Source: Serinus canaria (Eukaryota; Chordata; Aves; Passeriformes; Fringillidae). From it: a stretch of DNA of 64,000 bases. The DNA lies in assembly GCF_022539315.1 (NCBI RefSeq), contig NC_066314.1:65271543-65335542 (forward strand), read 5' to 3'. How positions within the stretch are numbered: position 1 is the stretch's first letter; each line of letters starts with the position of its first letter. The notes beneath the pieces were generated by a model. It saw nothing but the letters and a program-made list of their open reading frames with translations. It was not told the DNA's origin and searched no databases. The position numbers were made by a program, and so were the translations under genes. Below are positions 1 through 24,440 of the stretch, one piece after another.

Positions 1-11424
<11,424 letters not shown>

Positions 11425-11867
11425 CAGAGGGCGGGCACTGCCTTGGAGCCTCGTTGCCAAGTGCCTATCCCCAGCGGTTTCCGTGCTAACACTACCACCT
11501 AGTGTCAGGAACAGAGACCTCCGCAGGAAAAAGGGACGTCCAGGAATACCAGCCGATCAAAAGTGCCTCTTTCTTCCTTCCTCTGCTGTCACACACCGAA
11601 TGCCCACATGACTGGAGTGTTTCTGACTGGAAGAGGACTTTCAGCAAGACAAAATAAGAAGGGGCTGCGTTTAAACTGAGTCAACACTTTATGGACAGTT
11701 TGCTACTGTGTTTACTTTATAACTAAGAAGCCAACAATATGTACAGAATGTGCTAAACTTTATATTCTTTGGGAGAAACATTCTAAGAATTTCATAATGA
11801 TGTGCTGTTGGACATCCCTCCATAGACTCTGGCCATACCCTCTCCTCTTCTGATCAGCCATTTGTGA

Positions 11868-11902
11868 GTGTGTGTGTGTGTGCCTGTTTGTGTGTGTGTG
11901 TG
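11868..11902 (+). repeat. (TG)n microsatellite in KIAA0930 3' UTR
   Basis: Two TG runs are separated by gcctgttt, giving a TG/CA-rich tract shortly after the KIAA0930 stop codon. Confidence 0.85.
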
Positions 11903-14900
11903 GATCAGAGCAGGGAGAGAGCAGCTTCCTGCTAAAGGAAGAAAAGGAGAAAGATGCATTGCTGTTTTGGTATGTGCAGCAGATCAGGTCAGAGCTTAAA
12001 AGAGGCTGAAAATGTTCCCATTTTTCATGTGTCAGTGTTAGGACAGGTGAACTCTGCTGACAGATTTCCATATCTACCAAAGAACAGCAACATTTTCATC
12101 CTCAAGAGCTGGCTAAGAAAATGAGCCAGTGAAAAGAAGGCTAAAATGTGCTGCTATAGTAAAGCTGAGGTTCATCTCCAGTACTAATGCTGCTTATCTT
12201 CCTCTCAGTTGAGTCAATTCCAGTTTGAGTCTAAAGTGAAAAACCAGGAGACTCTAATCAGTCTCCAAAGGCCTAAAACCTTACCAGGAACCCATCCTCC
12301 TGCATGCACTGGACTTGGGAGTTTGTAGTCATCCTTGGGGTACCCTTTGTAGGCAAGGAGGGCATGAGAGCTGCTTTATGATGAGGCAGCCTGCCCGAAT
12401 TTTCCATCTTTGGTTGTTACATGCTGAAGCACAGAGAGCTTTCTTGAAATACAAAAGATGGAAACACAATTCTGTTCTGAAAAGTGACTAAAAATTGCAT
12501 AGTAGGAGATCTGGTAATGGTGTGTCAGGAGCTCTCAGGAAAACAGCCTTATGTTTACACATGAAGTCCAGCTCTCTCTAAACAGCAAAACTGCTGTCCT
12601 TGACATTTGAAAACAAAATGGTTGAATGCTGAGGTTACTGTGCTCTGGCTGACTATTTTGATGAGTACATATTTGGGTCCATTTAGGACCCCACAGCAGT
12701 GGGAGGGGTGGCGTGTCCCTTGGGGCACGTGAGACTCCAGTACATGCACAAAGGGAGAGAGAAGATGCCATTTTGGTCACTTTTCAGACTCTGAGCACCA
12801 AAGGCTGATGCTGTGGCATGTGCTCTGAGCCTGGACCTTTGTCTCCCTCGTACCTGGTCTTTCCAAAGTGCTTTGTTGTTACTCTCACAGTAGCATCTAA
12901 TGACTTAACCTCTCAAATAGGACTTACTGCTTTTTTCCTCAGGCTAGATTCCGTGGAAATAGCTCCACTTCAGCATAAAGGCAGACCAAATTTGCCCTTC
13001 AGCCCACCCTGATGACTCCATGGTAAGGAGGTCTGGCTGTATTTGAGGCCAGCTGTCACCTTAGCACAGCATGGTGACCTTTCTTACACTGGCAGCATGA
13101 GTGTATGACAGGGACAGCTGGCCAGTTTTCAGTTGGCTTCAAATGTGCTGCAAGAAAATGTTAGAGAAATGTTCCCTTTGTCACTACCAGCACACCCACT
13201 TTTCATGCTGCAGCCTTGGAATGTTGCCTGTGGTCTGTGTGGATGTGAAGGTGTTTCCACCATCTAAGCTGGTTGCCCCAGGCTTCCTCCCTGAGCCCAG
13301 GGAGAGGTGGAGTCCTCACACAGCAGCTGAAGTGCCCTCTCAAAGAACTTGCCAGGCAGCCTGGGTGGGTACCTGAGATCCCCTACAGGTAGTGGGCCTG
13401 GCATTAGTCAGTACAAATATTCTCTCTTTGCCCATGCTGAGGATTAAACCACTTCTCAGCTAGAAAGCAAGCCTCTCAATGTGCTCCTTACTCTGTGCTT
13501 TCATACTGCTGGACTGGGCAAATCAGTGCTTGGTTTTCCTTCAAAGGTTCACTGCAGAGGGAAGGGAGAGAGGGTTCACATTTGTCCTTGTGACAATTAA
13601 TGCCTTTCAGGCAGGCAGCCAGAGGAACAATGTAAAAAGGAAGTGTATCCAGATAGGACCCTCATCTCTAGGTGCCTGAACACTTCTCAGTGGACAAGAA
13701 TTTGTAATGCTCCCTTGGTGTTGTGTATTATGTTTAGGTGGCTTAACTTTGTGTGATTTGAAAGACTGAGAAAATCTTGCTGTGTAAGATTTCAAAGCAA
13801 ATGAGGAATGATTCTAAGCTAGTGCATTAGTTTAAAAGCAGTGCTATGGAAGGTACAGTTTAGATCCTACATCTGTGTTTCAGGAGGTATCATCTGCTTT
13901 GTTACATGTATGTGGTTGGATTTTGATGTCTAGTGTTTGAAGGGCTGTAATGTCCTAAAAAAAAGTGAATTTACATTATTTCTTGTATCTTGCTCGTGGG
14001 ATATGCTATAGGTACATTGATGACTCACCTTTTCTAGTAGAAAAGGACTACAAGTATGCCCTCATGGACATCCATGGAAAACAGAGGTCAAAAAGTCTCC
14101 TGAATGTCAATAGTGTTTTTTGGAAGCAAAGATGTTCCAGATTCTCAGTTATTCCTTCTTTAAATAACTGTCTTGGACTTTTTATGTATAGCCAGTGGTT
14201 CCCACTTTTTGTTATCAAATTCCACATTTTGTTCTGCTTTTAAACAAACCCTGAAAATTGTCCTTGTGTGGACAGATTGACAGGGAATTTGATCAAAAAG
14301 TTTTGTTTGGGTCAGGATGGCACAGCTGGACCCTTAGCATGCTATTGCACTACATCAAAAAAGAAAAGTGAATGTTAGTAAGAAGCTCTCACTCTGTTAA
14401 TTTGGAGGGGGTTTAATTCTGTAGCTCCTAAGCAGTAAAGTGGATTCAGCCCCTGTTGGCCGTTGAAATAATTGCTGCAGATGGAGCTGGCATGTCCTGC
14501 AGTGCCATGAAGGCTGTTTGGCTGTCATTGTCTTAATGGTTGGAGCACAGTGTGTGTCATTAGTTATGCTGATGTTTGAAGATGCAGCTCAGTTAACAAA
14601 TTTGGGAAACTTTGCAGAACAGCTGTCTTTCTTTTTGAAATTCCACTATACCTCGTTGCTCAGTTAACTCCTTCCATCCTTCTGACCATTCACTCCCTCT
14701 GGAGATCAAGGCTTACCACTTGAGCTCTTCATAGATGTTGTATATTGATATATGTCAAATACAAAGATGTGAATCTTCTGACCCATAACAAGTTTTTCAC
14801 TGCTGTCCATTTTAACCCGTATAAAAATCTTGAGATTTTTTTTTCTTTTACTTTGGTTGGTTAGTTGGTTGTTTGTTTTTTTGTGAGGGGTTGTTGTTTG

Positions 14901-14939
14901 TTTTGGTTTTGTTTTTTTTTTTTTTTAAGAAAGCTCTTA

Positions 14940-14945
14940 AATAAA
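14940..14945 (+). terminator. KIAA0930: Polyadenylation signal candidate for KIAA0930
   Basis: AATAAA is followed within 30 nt by T/G-rich sequence (ttattttgtg). It is the first canonical signal after the stop at 11424. Later AATAAA sequences occur at 16204, 17841 and 19588. Confidence 0.35.
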
Positions 14946-14965
14946 TTATTTTGTGCTAGCAGATT

Positions 14966-17900
14966 ATTGCTCTGCCTTAGAGACCACCATGTATGTGAAA
15001 TCATGTTCTCTTACTGCCAGGCAGGACAAGGCAGATTCCAAATCTCTTTTTAAAAGAAGATGCTTTTAGAAACTCTATGAGTCTTTCAGCTGTTTTGGCT
15101 AATCCAGATTGTGTTGGTCCCTGTTCCTTCTCTTTTTATTCTTCTGGTCTTCATTGTTTACAAGGCTTGGGCATTTACAAAGCTGGGCTCTGGATTGCTG
15201 TTACCATTTTTATAGTTTTCTATTTCTGGGCATGGTGTGCTTTCCAGAAAAGAGAATTGTTTGCACAGGTGGCTTTTCACAGTAATATGTTTTCCCCAAA
15301 GTACATTCATTATTTAGACAGTGAAGTCGTTGGCTCTGCAGACAGATTTCTTCCAGCAGACCCTCATGTACAGAATCCCATCTGATCACTGAAATTCTGT
15401 ATGGATGTTGAATCCAGGGAAATAGACTCTTAGACTATTGACCTGTTTCTTGCCACTCACTAATTGTTCCTTTTTGAGATGATTTCTTGTCCCATATTTT
15501 ATAGTCTGAAGCTTTCATATTAAAGACAGATGTAAGATAAAATCTTCAGAAGTGCCTAAGCCCTGTTGTTACTCAGTGGGGTTTAAGAACAAATTTTTAT
15601 TTAGGAAAATAATTTATTCATCTTAAATTCTGTCTGTGTTGTATGTAGCAGTGTCAAGAAATGATAAGTTTATAGTTCTTGGATGAACAGTGTCTCTCAT
15701 ATGAATTCACTCTTTGTATTTGAAAGACTCTCATGGTTTCCAAAGGTCATGGCTGAAAGCTCTGGAAAGTGGATTTCCTGTGGTCACAGCAATCAGATGT
15801 CTGCAAATGCCTTACACATTCTGCAAGGTATGACTGCAAGTGTGTGGTGCTGGTGTGTAGAAATTCTGTGTCAAAACCAGGTACGGTTATCCAGTTAAAG
15901 GCATTGTGAAGTAGCTTTTACACAAAAACCTTAAACAAAAGAGTATTTTACACCAGAATGTAGCTGTTTGGATACTTGGTCAAGATAATACAAGTCTGCA
16001 AGCAGGTTCCAATGTTGAATGTTCTCTATGTAAATATATAAATATTCTCCGCCTAATTTTATCAGCCTAACACATGTTGCATGGTTTGGGTTTTATTTGC
16101 CTCATCGATCATTGGTGTTGCTTAAAAGGTGATGGGTTGAAAATTGTGCAGGCACTGTACTGAGCCATTTGAACAAAGAGCAAGGAGAAGGTTGTGCACC
16201 AAAAATAAAGTTGACTGTGCTTATGGCAGCAGTGAAGAAAGTGTTGGACCCTGCAGCAAATAAACAGACCTCTTTAATGACCATGAACTCTGTTAGTGGT
16301 GTTTTCTCTCTACTGTGCCTGCTGGTGTTGGAGTTTGGATGCATTCCTTCCTGGTGGCAGGCACCAGTGGTGGAATAGGCTCTGTGGCACTTGTGTAGGC
16401 ATTGCCAGATGGAAGCTCCTGTGGCAGGGTGGCCTCATTGCTCTTCATTCTGACTGCACTTGGAGCAAAGCTGCTTCTGCTACAGAACCTCTGATGATCA
16501 GTCCCTGACTACTTGACATTGGATAAGGGGGAAGAAGGTAAAAGTCAGTGTAGTCCTGAATTGGTTTACAAAAGGTTTTTGTTCTTGCCTTTAGAACAGC
16601 CCTTCTAAACTGATATGTGGTTTGTTCTCAAATTGATTATGTAGTCATATTTCTGTTTGTGCAGTGTATAATAGTGAGGACTGATGGCTGTTATGGTTTT
16701 TTCCTGATTAACTCAGGAAGAACTTCAATGCAGATTTGTGTATTGTCACAAAAATGAGATTGTGTTTAGATCTGCACTGCCTTGAATTGTGTGTACTGGC
16801 AGGGATCTGTCTTGATTTAAAGACATGCAAGGCTCTGAATCCTCCCTCTCCACCTGATTTCTGTGACTAGCAATTCAGAGTAGAGGAAACCTTCAGGGGA
16901 TTTTTCTGCCTAAATTAGTTAAACAGTTCTTGAACAAATGTTACCAACTATGTCCATGAGTTGATGTGCTGATGATTTCATTTCAAAAATCCCAGACCAG
17001 GATGTTTTCTGAATCCATGTGGTTGGTGAATCCATTTATCCTAAGCCATGTGTGATAGCTCAGAGACATGTGGGATATTAGGGAGAAATAAAACACAGAG
17101 CTTAAGAAGAACAGGATGTCTCAGTTCTCTGCATGGATGTTTGAGCAGATTGTTGGCAGTGTTGTTTTGTGACTGCTCATGCAACTGGGCAGGAATCTTA
17201 GCTGGCTGGGAAATACTAAAACATTGCTTTGAAACAAACTGTGATTTTTTTTTCCTTGAATGCTTCAAGTTGAAAGGTTTTGGAAGCAGCCATAATGGAG
17301 AAGCATTATTTAAATATTACAAAAGGTAAACAGCATTAGAACCTCACAAGTGGTGGTAATAAACCTCCCCTGCTTGGTTAGTCATTCAAGAAGTTTGGAC
17401 AGGAAAAGGTTTGCTGGTTTTGGGTTTAGTTTTTAATCCAAATGCTGAGGGAAAAGAAGACTGCCATGTACATGTTTGAAAAGCTTTCCAATCTTTATGG
17501 AATTAATTTCCTGAATATACTAAAAGACAAATACGGGATTAAGAGTGTGGCAGTACATCTTTCTCTGGTGTCCCTGCTGTGGGCAGCTCAGTTAGCTCAT
17601 GTTGTTTGTCCTGGAGTGTTGTGTCCTGCTTGGCCAAACCTGGAGAGATCCTCCCAAGAAATACCCTAATATTGCTTGGTACACAAGTTTATCATCAAGG
17701 TCAGATTATGCATAGTAAAATCACGCTTTGGAGATTAAAGATAAACTAGGCATCTATGTTAGCAGTTACTTGTGTACTCTTCTCAGAAGTGTGTTGTTCC
17801 TGAAACTTGTAATGAAACTTTGCAGAAAGCAAAGGAGAAAAATAAAGGAAGAATATGTATCTGATTTTCCATTAACAGTGTAGATGAGAATCTGGGAGGA

Positions 17901-20600
17901 GCTGATGCCCCTCAGTTAGGAAAACATTAAAATACATCAAGGAAAATATAAGTTAATTCAAACTCTGTCCCCAGCTTGGTTCCTCACAGAGATAAGTATG
18001 AGATCTGGTGATTTCATTGTTGGAAATAAGAAATTTATGCTTGGTTATGCCAGGAAACTTTCCCAAGATGAGCTAGTTGGCTTTTCTTAGTAGGGTTAAT
18101 GTTGATTGAGGTGCTGGCATGAAAACCAAGCTAGATGATCCACTCTTTTGTTCAGAAGGGTTTGTGTACACAAACGGGATTGACTCATGTGAGGCACATG
18201 CCCTTCCACTGCAGAAGATAAAGCTGGCCTGCCACACAGCTGTCCTTGGACCTTCACATGGTGTGTGCTTCATGCACAGAAAGATCTGTAGGCAAAACCT
18301 CCTGGTCAGAACATATGAGTGTGAGGGGAGAGGGCAAGGATGTGCACGTTCAGCAAAGAAGATGGGGCTGCTGCTGCTCCTGGGCAGTGTGAGCATTCTG
18401 CTGAAGCTGCTGCTGTTACATGGATGGACTTGAGGTAATGACATAAATAGGTGTGCAGATAGTTAAAACTGCATGTTCCTGAATTCACTTCAAACAAACT
18501 GTTCAAAGGAAAATGGGAATACACAGTTATAAACCCTTGTTGAAATGAACAGAGCTGGCTGATAATTTAAAATAACAAGTCTTCCTGAACAGCTCAGTTG
18601 AGAGCACCTACACTGCAAAAAAAGCTTTGTATCAAAATGTTAGTTACAGCTGCACTAATGTTTTCCCTGTTACCTATTGATGCCAACATTTGGGTGCTTC
18701 TGGTGGTTCATGAATATTTCACAATGTGTGCTGACTCACCCTGTGCTCTTCTACCTCCCTTCTCCCCCAGAAGTTGAAGTGTGGTCATGATTGCAGTCCT
18801 GCTTTTCCTGCTGGAACAATATTGCTATGGAGTTCAGCAAAAGCAGTTTACAAGTCTACAGACTTTTTGAAGTCCCACACTCAGCCTTTAATTCTGATGC
18901 AATCAGATGCATCATGTTGTGTTCATCTGAACCCTACTGGATATGGTGAATGTCTTAAGCCTGCACTGAGTCGAGATGCTTTCCTCTGCTCCTGAAGGAC
19001 AAGAGAGTTGCCAGAACCTACTCTTTTCATCACTGCAAGTGTCAGACTGTTTTCCTTTGAAAAACAGAGTAATGTATCATCAAGGAGCAAGAAGAGTTAT
19101 TTTCAGTGGGAATGCCATGCTTCCTGCTATGGGTGCCTGTGGTTACCCTGCCCAGCACAGGAGATCAGCACAGGTGTCATTTCTGACTTGACTGTAAAGG
19201 TAAGGAAACACAGATTTCATAAACTGCCAAAGTAAATTTGGTATGTAAACCACCATTTTCTTTTCAGTGTTAAATTTCTTTTTACAATGAACCATCTGCA
19301 AGCTTTCCCTGGAGTTGTCATCAACAGAATTGCTGTCTGCAGGAGAGAAGAATGCCCCTAAGTGCTCACTAGTCTAGGTAGGGCTCCAGATATAACATCA
19401 ACCACAGCTCAGATAAAAAAATTTGTAGTGTATTATGTCTTCCATGCTAAAACTCTGCAGACTTCCAGAGATTATGAATTTCTTTGTTACCTCTCAGTAA
19501 AGGTTATGATGTCCCTAACAGTAATACTCACTAAACTGATGATTATGGGTATTTATTCTGATTATAATCCATTTTGATTGTAATCAAAATAAATATCCAT
19601 ATGCAGAATGCTCATATGCAAATAAGAATTTCTAAACAAGTGTGATACCTGAAAAAATGAGCAATACACAAACCCAACAGAAACTGGGATAAGTATATTG
19701 TATTGACTACTTCAAAGAGTGTAAATTCTGCTGCTGCTTCTTGATTCATCTTGTACAGCCTTTGGTTCCTCGGTGCAACTGCTGTATTTCATGCAACTCA
19801 GTCAGCTTCATGTGCTTACATACTGTAGCTTGTGCAGAGGTTTGCCTTCCAGCCATTTTCTCCTGAATGCTCAGAGCAGGTTGTTTCTTTTCTCCAGCTC
19901 AACTTTAGTTGTCTTGTCTTTCTTACAAACTTCCTATCAAGCAAATATTTTACCACAGCTGTTGTCCAAACTTTGAACTTGTTCACACCTTCCCATGCCC
20001 TGCCTTGTTCAAAGATGGTACCCAGAGTTGGCTGGCTCTTGCTCTGCATTTGCCTTTCAGTTTTATCTTTAGCAGGAGGTATCTTATGGCAGGTAACATC
20101 TCTGTTGAGGCATTGCTTGGATCGTGGGTTTTGGGTTTCTTTCCTTATGTTTGCAAACTGTCACAAACCAATGAAGAAAAGAATCACTTTGGCCTGACTT
20201 TAGGTTAGTGCCTCTAGGCAAGATCTAAAGTAAATTCAGTAAGGGCCATCAGGTAGACCTAGATGATGTGGTTTCTAAATCCTGGAATATTCATGTGGAG
20301 GGTTTAGATGTCAGTCTCTACCAGTCACTCTACTGCTATGTGAGCACAGGTGTTCCCTCTGTCCTCCAAGGCAGCCCCAGCTCCTTGCTCCAAGCTGGCT
20401 CAGCTCACTGACCTCACCAAGGAGGAAGTATTTTGCTGAACTGGCTCCAGGTTTCCAGGTCAGAAAGGGGCAGGGCAGGACATTCCTTCTTTTAGCAGCA
20501 GAATTATCCAGGCAGGAGTTCACCTGCAAGCCACTGGCTGTACAATTCATTTTATTACTCCATGTTCGACACTCAAAATGAAAGTGATTCACCCCAGACA
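14966..20600. other. Convergent intergenic stretch between KIAA0930 and NUP50
   Basis: AT-rich DNA without a recognisable exon, RNA gene or clear transposon. It contains several plus-strand AATAAA hexamers (16204, 17841, 19588) that could serve longer KIAA0930 transcripts. Open frames here are short, unrelated to known families and overlap one another, so none is called. Confidence 0.5.
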
Positions 20601-23600
20601 AATGAATCTTCCATTCATTTATTCACATTTTCCATGGATTTTTGTACATGACCTCAATGTATCAGAACTAATGAAAACATTAACATACACATTATGTAAA
20701 ACTTAAGTATCCACTGAAAAATTCAGAGCATTTTGAAATCTGCTAACAACTAACAAATCATCACATTCAGCATCTTCATTGGATTTAGACTAGCTCATGC
20801 CACTTTAAATTGTTTAATGTCAGGTAATTTCTGCACACAGGCACCAGCTACAAAATTTTATCAAATGCAAATAAGTTAAGGCATCAGAAAGTCAATCTTT
20901 AACGACAGTTTAAATGTTACAGTGCTGCAAAGGGAGCTGAACTTCAGTTTCAATAGCACAGCAAACCTCCTGATTGGTTTATGTTCTACAGTATGTTCAT
21001 TTGAACTGTAAATTTAATATAAACTTTCACATCCATCAGCCAGAAGGGCTTAGAGGAACACAGTGTTGCCCATCCAAATTAAACCTTGCATACTGCAATT
21101 TAATATTCTGAAATAAAATTCAAGCCAACTGTAATAATCTCCCTTAGAAATTACTCTGATAATTAAAAGAAGCAGAGATGTTTATTTTCCAGCTGAAACT
21201 TCAAAATCAGAGGAGGAGGAATGGCTAAGACACTCCAACATCTACAAACACCTGGAACAACGAAGGCATTAATGCAGATTGGGGCAGAAACTTGCATCTT
21301 TAATATCAGGTATCTGATATCCAGCTGTTACACAGATTACCAACCAAGACACAGGAATGCCTCCTTGAGTTGGAATTCTGATCAAAATTCTTTCCTTGGA
21401 CAGCATGTGCCAGTTTGTTATGAAGGCAGTAGTACACTGATGTCTGTGGTCTCCATGAAATTTGCTTTTTCATTTAAGGCCTTTATTTCTATTTAACAAT
21501 CTCTGGCCTTTTACAGCATTTCTATATTTTAGTAGTTCTTAAACAGAAACTGAAGCATCATCAAAAATTTCTAAAGTGCTGGAAAAGGCTGTGCTTTATA
21601 CCTGAGCACCAAGTTTGTCAGTGTATGACTATCTTTTCCTGCTTCAAAGTCCACATAATGGTACAGTCACCATGAATTAATGTTGATTAAAATCTGCTTT
21701 GCAGGGAAATGCTTCCCTGTCCTTTTAGAGGCAATTGTCCCCATGTAAAATGTTCAAAATTGTATGTTTATGCATATATTTGACATTCTAATGAAGGTGA
21801 CATCTCAATTTTTTACCTTCCCCTGGCTTTACTGATTAAATACATGCACAGAAGAATTCAGGTGTTACTTGCTATGATGGCTAGGATAAGGTTTAATTCT
21901 TTCCAACACAATTTATTATTCATCTACTTATTTTTCCATTCACTCTGTGCCCTCTGCTTGGAAACAGGCCAGAGGTGCACTGTCAGAATTGGGCCACATC
22001 CATGTGTGCAAAAGCTAACAACTGCCCCTCTTTAGAGGCAGGCATAAGGAAAGAAGTGTTAAGTTCAGTTTGTTGGTCCATTTTTCTCAGGATGAAGGAA
22101 CAGTTCCAAATCCATGAGCTTTTGGAAGTAAGCAAAGAAAAGGCCAAGCTTTTATACACAGAACTTTTCTTTATGGGCTGTACAACCAGAGCTCTGTCTA
22201 TAAACCTTTCTGTACAGAGACAGGGTTAAGACACTACAGTCAAAAGACAAATGCAAAATTAACTGAGCCCTTGGACCAGAGCCTGGACTAAACTCTTAGG
22301 CAGCATTCTGCTTTTCATTCATACACATTTAGACACACCCTGTCAGCTTTGGGCCTCCAATTTAGGTAGCAGCAAGACTTTTTTTTAAAAAAAGTATATC
22401 TTATTTTGAGGAAAGCAATGTCACTGACTTTTAATGGTTTAAGTACTTAGCCAGATGCAAAAAGAATCCCCAAAGGCACCAGTTTATTTTTCAGATATCT
22501 CAAATGGCATCTAAGCTCCCTTCACACTCCAGTGTTAAAAATGCAATTCTTGTACACCAAGCGTGGCTGGAATGTGAGCAAAGGCCTTTCTTTTGGAACT
22601 TTGGTCAACAGGGCTATAGATAAAATCAAGATTTTCCTCCTTTTAATGAAGAGGGGAAAAAAGGCCATAACCTGAATTGTGCAGTGAATTAGGCCTACAG
22701 GCAGCCATTTGCTCCCCTGCAGAGCAGGGGTACAGGTGAGATGTGCTGCACCTCATCAAATGGTGTTATTCCTTACTCCCTGCCCACAGGATGCCACTGT
22801 GCTGGATCACCAGGTCCCCTGTATGAATTGTTTCACACTGACTTTTTTTAAGGAAAGGGGTTTTTCCTCTGTGTCACATTAGCCAGAGGCAAGACAGCAT
22901 GTTTGTTCCATCTTGCCAGAGCTGGTCAGTGTGACACATCTGAGAGCAGTTCAAGTTTCATATTATCATCAAGCTCTTGAAGAAGTCCCAGAGTTGGAAG
23001 CAAAGTAGAAAAAGTTACTAGGGAAGGAGCTTCCAGCAAACATTTGAAAAAAAGAAGGATTTAACCACCAAACACAGTCTGACAAAGTTGAGAACGAAAC
23101 CAAGACCAGAATGAATGTTCTGATCCCCAAATTATTGCCACCTGGTTAATTTTATCACAGCTGAAAACTAAGTTTACAAATTACCCCATGCTCCCCACAT
23201 GCAACAGAAAGCTTCTGCCAAAGCTGCACTCTGCTGCTTTGCTTGATGCAGTGCAGCATAGCATTTTTATCACATGGAAAAATACATACTGACACACACC
23301 CTTGTGCATGTGTCTCCTGGCAAGGGCAACAGGCAACAGAAAGGTCTTTAAAAGTCCTGAAGTTTGTTGTGGGAAGAGCTCTCTTCAGCAAAGTACCAGC
23401 AGGAGGAGCAATGCAGCGCGTCCAGCTCTGCCTCAGCTGGATTTTAGGACTAGGGACAAACACCTTGGAAGGACCATGTGGAAATGCAACCCTTTGTTCT
23501 GATCTGTCAGAAGCCAGGGGATGCCAGTGTGTCCAAGATAAAACTGTCTTCCAGTTGTCTGCTTGTACCATATTGCACATCATTCACTTGTTGCTACAGT

Positions 23601-24237
23601 AAGAACAGAACTGACAGTTCCTCTGGAGGAACCACTAGTGTCAACAAGACTACACAAGCAAATTCTCTTTTAAATTTCTGCAGTCTCTGAGTCCTGAAAG
23701 CACATAGGTCTGCAAGGGTACAGACCCAGCACAATGGAGATCATCACTGGTGGGATGCAGTACTGTCACTGAGTCTAAAAAATCAGTCTCACCAGAATAC
23801 AACAGACCTATTAAAAATCTGCATTCTAGAAACAGTTGTAACAGGTTAAGCTTGAACATCCTCCCTTCCCAAAACAGGAGGTGCTTGCATTGTATGACAG
23901 TCTGTAAGGAAGCTCTGGTACCATGTTTTTGTACTCAGATTTCTGTCCATTTGGTTGACTGGTGCTAAAAACATACGCTTGGATTTACATCCATGTGCTT
24001 TATCCAGAAGAGGTCCTGCATTTAGATACTGAAAATGAGGGAGAACAGTCCAACACTTGTGTTCTATTAAAGCTTTTATTAGCTAGTTTAGCTTTTCCTC
24101 ACATCAGTTTTCCAGAATTCCTGTAACAGTTCTTAATATCAGAGAAAAGAATTAAATGTTCAAATGAAGTTACGGAAGAAAAAAAAAGAGCAGCAGCAGT
24201 TTGGCAATAAATCCTCAAATTATGGACTGCAACTTAT
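20601..24237 (-). other. NUP50: NUP50 3' flank, possible long 3' UTR
   Basis: No gene or clear repeat is visible in these 3.6 kb downstream of the NUP50 stop. Minus-strand AATAAA hexamers occur at 24075, near 22485, near 21180 and near 20618, so all or part may be alternative 3' UTR. Short ORFs are not conserved-looking. Confidence 0.35.
24075..24080 (-). terminator. NUP50: Proximal polyadenylation signal candidate for NUP50
   Basis: TTTATT on the plus strand reads AATAAA on the minus strand, 158 nt after the NUP50 stop codon. It is the first canonical signal downstream. Further minus-strand AATAAA sequences occur near 22485, 21180 and 20618, so a 3' UTR of up to about 3.6 kb is also possible. 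Confidence 0.45.
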
Positions 24238-24440
24238 TTAAGCCTCCTTTTTCTCCAGTAAGATTTTGTGCAACTCATCTGCATCCTCACTTGTTTTCAC
24301 TCTTATTAGCATAGTGACAGGAACAGCTGGATTCTTCTCATCGATGGGTGGATTAGGAACACACACTATAAGAACATTGTTTTTTCCGGTTCTTGTGCAT
24401 GGCATCTTAGGTGGAATTAGAACATTCAACAGGATATTTC
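24238..24440 (-). CDS. NUP50: NUP50 terminal exon, end of Ran-binding domain
   Basis: The acceptor is aaatgcag. The exon completes a split Gly, encodes [19 protein letters not shown] to [15 protein letters not shown] and stops with TAA at 24238-24240. Sequence and length agree with the human C-terminus. Confidence 0.96.

Larger units (their letters stand above)
11425..14965 (+). other. KIAA0930: Probable KIAA0930 3' UTR
   Basis: Directly downstream of the KIAA0930 stop and containing no convincing ORF or recognised transposon. It holds a (TG)n tract near 11868-11902 and a T/G-rich low-complexity run at 14855-14928. The first canonical AATAAA I find is at 14940-14945, giving a 3' UTR of about 3.5 kb. 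The end is inferred; transcripts could also stop earlier at a variant signal or run on. Confidence 0.35.
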
